Assembly (NCBI RefSeq): GCF_005484965.1
Contig: NZ_CP034036.1
Location: forward strand, 2,108,001 to 2,172,000
Direction of reading: 5' to 3'
From: Brenneria nigrifluens DSM 30175 = ATCC 13028
GTDB lineage: Bacteria; Pseudomonadota; Gammaproteobacteria; Enterobacterales; Enterobacteriaceae
DNA length: 64,000 nt
Shown here: piece by piece, positions 60,121-64,000 of the stretch
Numbering within the stretch: position 1 is the stretch's first letter
Layout of the letters: the number at the start of each line of letters is the position of its first letter
The notes under the pieces: generated by a model
The model's database searches: none
Told to the model about the DNA's origin: nothing
The model's input: only the letters and a program-made list of their open reading frames with translations
Translations under genes and position numbers: made by a program

Positions 60121-61686
60121 ATGAGCCAGAATACCGAGAAAGTAAAAGCCTGTTACCCGCTGTTTGAACAGCCGGAATATCAGGCGTTGTTCGCCAGCAA
60201 AAGCGAGCTGGAAGAGGGGCACGGCAAGGAGCGCGTGCGGGAGGTCTTCGAATGGACGACGACCCCGGAATATGAGGCGTTGAACTTTCAGCGCCAGGCG
60301 CTGACCGTGGACCCGGCGAAAGCCTGCCAGCCCCTGGGCGCCGTGCTCTGCGCGCTCGGGTTTGAAAAAACGTTGCCTTATGTGCACGGTTCCCAGGGAT
60401 GCGTCGCCTATTTCCGCACCTATTTCAACCGCCACTTTAAAGAGCCGGTGGCCTGCGTCTCCGACTCGATGACGGAAGACGCCGCGGTATTCGGCGGCAA
60501 CAACAATATGAACCAGGGACTACAGAACGCCAGCGCGCTGTATAAGCCGGAAGTGATCGCGGTTTCCACCACCTGCATGGCGGAGGTGATCGGCGATGAC
60601 CTGCAGGCTTTTATCAGCAATGCCAAAAAAGACGGCTTTGTGGATGACGCCATTGCCGTGCCCTACGCCCATACGCCCAGCTTTATCGGCAGCCATATCA
60701 CCGGCTGGGACAATATGTTCGAAGGGTTCGCCCGCACCTTTACCCAGGGCGTCGAGGGGTATCAGCCCGGCAGCAACGGCAAAATCAATCTGGTCGCCGG
60801 CTTTGAAACCTATCTCGGCAACTACCGGGTACTAAAGCGCATGATGGCGCAGATGGCGGTGCCATATTCGCTGCTGTCCGACCCGTCGGAAGTGCTGGAT
60901 ACCCCGGCCGACGGCCATTATCGCCTGTATGCCGGCGGCACCACCCAGGCTGAAATGCGCGATGCGCCCAACGCCATCGATACGCTGCTGTTGCAACCCT
61001 GGCATTTGGTTAAAAGCAAAAAAGTGGTGAGGGATGACTGGCAGCAGCCGGCCACGGAGGTTGCGGTGCCGATGGGACTGGCCGCCACGGATGACTTTCT
61101 GATGACCGTCAGCCAACTGACCGGCAAGCCCATCCCGGAGGCGCTGGCGCTGGAGCGCGGCCGGCTGGTGGATATGATGCTGGACTCTCATACCTGGCTG
61201 CACGGTAAACGCTTCGGCATTTACGGCGATCCCGATTTCCTGATGGGGCTCACCCGCTTCCTGCTGGAACTGGGCTGCGAACCGGCGGTGATCCTCTGCC
61301 ACAACGGCAACAAACGCTGGCAGAAAGCGATGAACAAACTGCTGGAGTCGTCACCCTACGGCCGGGAGAGCGAGGTGTTTATCAACTGCGATCTGTGGCA
61401 TTTCCGTTCGCTGATGTTCACCCGTCAGCCGGACTTTATGATCGGCAATTCCTACGGCAAGTTTATTCAGCGCGATACCAAAGCCAAAGGCGACCAGTTT
61501 GAGGTTCCGCTGATCCGCATCGGTTTCCCGATCTTCGATCGCCACCATTTACACCGGGCGACCACCTGGGGCTATGAAGGCGCGATGACCATGCTGACCA
61601 CGCTGGTAAACGCCATACTGGAAAAGCTCGATGGCGACACCATGGCGCTGGGTAAAACCGATTACGGTTACGACCTGGTTCGCTAA
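60121..61686 (+). CDS. nifK: Nitrogenase molybdenum-iron protein beta chain
   Basis: 521 residues from the ATG at 60121, which has GGGAGGAG upstream. P-cluster cysteines are in AKACQPLGAV (about 70), GSQGCVAYFR (about 94) and STTCMAEVIGDD (about 152). With NifD it forms the catalytic heterotetramer. The long N-terminal extension (SQNTEKVKACYPLFEQPEY) is typical of group I proteobacterial NifK. Confidence 0.98.
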   Translation: MSQNTEKVKACYPLFEQPEYQALFASKSELEEGHGKERVREVFEWTTTPEYEALNFQRQALTVDPAKACQPLGAVLCALGFEKTLPYVHGSQGCVAYFRTYFNRHFKEPVACVSDSMTEDAAVFGGNNNMNQGLQNASALYKPEVIAVSTTCMAEVIGDDLQAFISNAKKDGFVDDAIAVPYAHTPSFIGSHITGWDNMFEGFARTFTQGVEGYQPGSNGKINLVAGFETYLGNYRVLKRMMAQMAVPYSLLSDPSEVLDTPADGHYRLYAGGTTQAEMRDAPNAIDTLLLQPWHLVKSKKVVRDDWQQPATEVAVPMGLAATDDFLMTVSQLTGKPIPEALALERGRLVDMMLDSHTWLHGKRFGIYGDPDFLMGLTRFLLELGCEPAVILCHNGNKRWQKAMNKLLESSPYGRESEVFINCDLWHFRSLMFTRQPDFMIGNSYGKFIQRDTKAKGDQFEVPLIRIGFPIFDRHHLHRATTWGYEGAMTMLTTLVNAILEKLDGDTMALGKTDYGYDLVR

Positions 61687-61745
61687 CGCTGACGCCGCGC
61701 TGTATAGACGTACGGCGCGGCTTTTGCCGACCCACAGGAGGGCGG

Positions 61746-61961
61746 ATGGCCAACATCATTCTTCGTCAGCGCGCTGACGGCATACATTGTTACATCGCCA
61801 AAAAAGATCTGGAAGCCAGAGTCACGTTTCTGGAGTTCGACCAGCCCGACCGCTGGGGCGGACGGATTCAGCTTGAAGGGGGGCAGGACTGGTTTATTAC
61901 GCCGCTGGCGGCGAAGCCTACGTTTCCCGTCACGTTGCGCGCCAAAAAATATGCAAGCTAA
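61746..61961 (+). CDS. nifT: NifT/FixU protein
   Basis: A 71-residue protein (ANIILRQRADGIHCYIAKKD, then FDQPDRWGGRIQLEGGQDW) of the NifT/FixU family. It is always found next to nif structural genes; its role is unclear and it is not essential in Klebsiella. It lies 59 bases after nifK in the expected order. Confidence 0.92.
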   Translation: MANIILRQRADGIHCYIAKKDLEARVTFLEFDQPDRWGGRIQLEGGQDWFITPLAAKPTFPVTLRAKKYAS

Positions 61962-62007
61962 CCGTCGATCGCCGCCGCGACGATCGCGATAGACACCGGA
62001 GATGCTC

Positions 62008-62679
62008 ATGAGCCTGACACGGGACGATTTACTTTTCTGGCGGCTGTTTGCCCTGGCGCAGCTGCTGCCGGAAATTGCCCCCGCCACCTTGATTAACTGG
62101 CTGGAAGCCACCTGCGATGAGGCGCTGACGCTGGAGCGGCTGTCCGCCCTGTCGCTGGATGAGCTATCCCGCCATTTACCCGTTGATAACCACGTACTTA
62201 CCGTCGCCCGCTGGCAGCAAATCATGGATTGCCTGCACGGCAATCTTCCGCCTCATTTAACCGAACAGTCCGAACGCAAGCAGGGACAACAGTTACAGGC
62301 GGCGTTCGCTTCCAGCAACGGTTTGACGGTTAACGGTCACTTCGGCCAGTGCCGCCTGTTCTTTATTTACGCCTGGGATCGGCAAGGGCCGTTTCTCAGC
62401 GCCTTGCGGCGTTATCAGCCGCAGGAGGGGGAAGAGGGGAACGAAGGGCGCTTGCGCCTGCTGAGCGATTGCCACCTGCTGTTTTGCGAGTCGATCGGCG
62501 GGCCGGCGGCGGCCAGGGTGATCCGCCACAATATTCACCCGATCAAGGTTCCCGCGGCCACCACCATCGACGGGCAATTACAGGCCCTGCAAGAGATGCT
62601 CGCCGAGCATATGCCGCCCTGGCTGGCGAAGCGGCTGGGGAAAGACAACCCGCTGCAACGGCGGCAGTTCGGTTTTTGA
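62008..62679 (+). CDS. nifY: Nitrogenase-associated protein NifY
   Basis: 223 residues from the ATG at 62008, preferred over the ATG at 62002 because GGAG is six bases upstream. The N-terminal part is helical (DDLLFWRLFALAQLLPE) and the C-terminal part holds the NifX/NifY/VnfX cofactor-binding domain (NGLTVNGHFGQCRLFFIYAW, FCESIGGPAAARVIRHNIHP). NifY binds apo-NifDK and FeMo-cofactor during assembly. It is the last nif gene before the strand changes. Confidence 0.92.
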   Translation: MSLTRDDLLFWRLFALAQLLPEIAPATLINWLEATCDEALTLERLSALSLDELSRHLPVDNHVLTVARWQQIMDCLHGNLPPHLTEQSERKQGQQLQAAFASSNGLTVNGHFGQCRLFFIYAWDRQGPFLSALRRYQPQEGEEGNEGRLRLLSDCHLLFCESIGGPAAARVIRHNIHPIKVPAATTIDGQLQALQEMLAEHMPPWLAKRLGKDNPLQRRQFGF

Positions 62680-62685
62680 ACCATA

Positions 62686-62716
62686 AGCCGACGGGCGATG
62701 CCGTGCCCGTCAGGCT
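62686..62716. terminator. Hairpin between convergent nifY and the ROK kinase gene
   Basis: GACGGGC and GCCCGTC form a seven-base stem, extended by AGCC/GGCT with one bulged base. No T run follows on the plus strand, so termination may be partial. Confidence 0.55.
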
Positions 62717-63632
62717 AGTTGCCTGAGGATATCTCTTTACCGACCCAGGCCGCGCCCCGTACGCCGCTGTCGTCGCCGTGAACCGCCCGCACGATAGGGG
62801 TACAGAACCGATCGGTGAAGGTGTAAGCGGCCACGCGCGATGAGATGTCCCGGTATAGCGCCGGTACATTGGAAAGCCCGCCGCCGAAGACGATCACATC
62901 GGGGTCAATCAAATTCACTATCGTTGCCAGCATTCTGGCCAATTGGTCGAGGTAGCGATCAAATTGACGAGCGGCCGCGGCGTCCCCCAATTCCGCCAGC
63001 GCCACGATGTCCTGCGCCGTGGCCTTGCGTCCGGTAAGCGACAAATAACGCTCGGCAAGCCCGGTGCCGGAAACAAAAGACTCCACGCAGTTGCGCTGCC
63101 CGCAGTAGCAGTTGGCGGCGGGGCCATCCCTGGCCGGATCGTAACCCGGCAAAGGGTTGTGTCCGCACTCAGCCGCATTGCCGTGGCCGCCGGCAATCAC
63201 CTGCCTATCGATCACCAGCCCGCCGCCGCAGCCGGTGCCGAGCGTGACGCCAAACACCATGCGGTGGCCCTTGCCGGCGCCGTCCAAGGCTTCAGACAGG
63301 GTAAAGCAGTTGGCGTCGTTGGCGATGGCGACGCGCTGGTTCAGGCGCCGCTGCAAATCCTGCTGCAGCGGCCGGCCGTTGAGCGGCAGAATGTTGGAGT
63401 TCTTGATCAGCCCGGTAAGCGGCGAAACGCCGCCCGGCAGGGCAATGCCGATCGACAACGGAACGCTAAACCTGCCCTGCAGCGCGGCGATTATCCGGCA
63501 CACGTCGCTCAGGAACTGGGCGTAGCTCTCTTTGCGGGTGGCGGTGCGCTGTTGCAGCAGCACCGCGCCATTTTCATCGAGCACCGCGGCGGCAATTTTT
63601 GTGCCGCCGATATCCAGGCCTAAATATGGCAT
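62715..63632 (-). CDS. ROK-family sugar kinase (fructokinase Mak-like)
   Basis: 305 residues from the ATG complementary to 63630-63632, preferred because GGAGGAG lies just upstream. The phosphate motif is LGLDIGGTKIAAAVLDENG. Zinc-site and ROK motifs are ECGHNPLPG, CYCGQRNCVESFVSGTGLA and the catalytic IANDANCFTLSEALDGAG. Overall it is closest in pattern to Escherichia coli Mak fructokinase. The downstream part ends HGDDSGVRGAAWVG. It lies 36 bases after a class II aldolase gene on the same strand, suggesting a ketose or amino-sugar breakdown operon. Confidence 0.88.
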   Translation of the reverse strand: MPYLGLDIGGTKIAAAVLDENGAVLLQQRTATRKESYAQFLSDVCRIIAALQGRFSVPLSIGIALPGGVSPLTGLIKNSNILPLNGRPLQQDLQRRLNQRVAIANDANCFTLSEALDGAGKGHRMVFGVTLGTGCGGGLVIDRQVIAGGHGNAAECGHNPLPGYDPARDGPAANCYCGQRNCVESFVSGTGLAERYLSLTGRKATAQDIVALAELGDAAAARQFDRYLDQLARMLATIVNLIDPDVIVFGGGLSNVPALYRDISSRVAAYTFTDRFCTPIVRAVHGDDSGVRGAAWVGKEISSGN

Positions 63633-63668
63633 TGTCTCCTCCACTGCGGCCGGGCGACGGGCCGCCGC

Positions 63669-64000
63669 TTAGTACAGACCGGCCTTGCCGGTGGAGCCGA
63701 ACAGCGCCATTTTGTATCGGATCACCGCTTTGGCCGCATTGATGGGTTCCGGGTAGATGGCGTTCGGGTCCCACCAGGTTTCCCGGCTTAGTATCTCACG
63801 CGCCTTTTGAAAGTAGGCGTACTTCATGTCGCTGGAAATATTGATTTTGCCTACTCCCAGCGTTACCGCTTCGGCAATCTCGGCGTCCGGGTTGGCGGAA
63901 CCGCCGTGCAGCACCAGCGGGATCGTCAGCCGCTCGGAGATGTCGCGCAGGATGTGCATTTGCAGTTGCGGTTTCATATCCTTCGGGTAGATGCCGTGCG
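63669..64000 (-). CDS. Class II ketose-bisphosphate aldolase, 5' part outside window
   Basis: Only the C-terminal 110 residues are present. The motifs LVLHGGSANPDAEIAEAV and GVGKINISSDMKYAYF are those of zinc-dependent class II aldolases of the Fba/GatY/KbaY group; the His in HGGS is a zinc ligand. The last residues (RYKMALFGSTGKAGLY) match the end of class II fructose-bisphosphate aldolase-like proteins. With the ROK kinase downstream it probably cleaves a phosphorylated ketose. Confidence 0.88.
   Translation of the reverse strand, partial: HGIYPKDMKPQLQMHILRDISERLTIPLVLHGGSANPDAEIAEAVTLGVGKINISSDMKYAYFQKAREILSRETWWDPNAIYPEPINAAKAVIRYKMALFGSTGKAGLY

Overview
The window looks like a chromosomal segment of an Enterobacterales bacterium, plausibly a plant- or soil-associated member such as Pectobacteriaceae (genus not decided from the sequence). 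The clues are a GC-rich coding style, a Klebsiella-type nifHDKTY operon, a giant FhaB/CdiA-type exoprotein with VENN pre-toxin modules, and a Mu/SfV-like prophage ending in a tRNA-Arg fragment.

Region 1 (1-19746) is the right-hand structural half of a prophage. A lambda-like head block (S49 protease, acidic scaffold-like protein, decoration protein, major capsid protein, head-tail joining) is followed by a Mu-like contractile tail (sheath, tube, a programmed -1 frameshift chaperone pair, tape measure with a lytic transglycosylase domain, circularisation protein N, hub, baseplate and fibres). An AT-rich zinc-ribbon membrane gene sits inside the tail operon. Integrase, terminase and portal genes are not seen and would lie to the left. 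The right edge is a 46-base 3' piece of tRNA-Arg, probably the attachment site, followed by the tail of a broken ABC permease gene.

Region 2 (20077-46030) is a contact-dependent growth inhibition (CDI) locus: cdiB, then a 15-kb cdiA, then an immunity gene. cdiA carries a 2-base frameshift inside its conserved secretion domain. Downstream lies an array of five orphan toxin-tip/immunity modules plus one degenerate remnant. Four modules begin with a copy of the cdiA pre-toxin region and one begins exactly at the VENN motif. Nearly every unit ends with a GC-rich hairpin followed by an inverted SymE-family fragment fused directly to the next cdiA copy. One junction class falls on a 12-base identity shared by symE and cdiA. 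Four orphan pairs combine a glycine-rich, apparently membrane-acting tip with a small two-helix membrane immunity protein. The main tip resembles colicin E3-type RNases and the first orphan looks nuclease-like.

Region 3 (46037-54741) holds a decayed parDE pair, then a urea-use cluster: allophanate hydrolase, a GntR/FCD regulator with a palindromic GTATAC-type operator upstream of the hydrolase, and the complete urea ABC transporter urtABCDE. No urea carboxylase is visible.

Region 4 (54754-57426, minus strand) is a short operon of an M20 amidohydrolase, a 56-residue membrane-anchored peptide and a class C beta-lactamase-like serine hydrolase.

Region 5 (57554-62716) is nifHDKTY, read from a sigma-54 promoter with an upstream NifA site. 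nifE, nifN and nifX do not follow. A convergent ROK sugar kinase and a class II ketose-bisphosphate aldolase (cut by the window end) come next.
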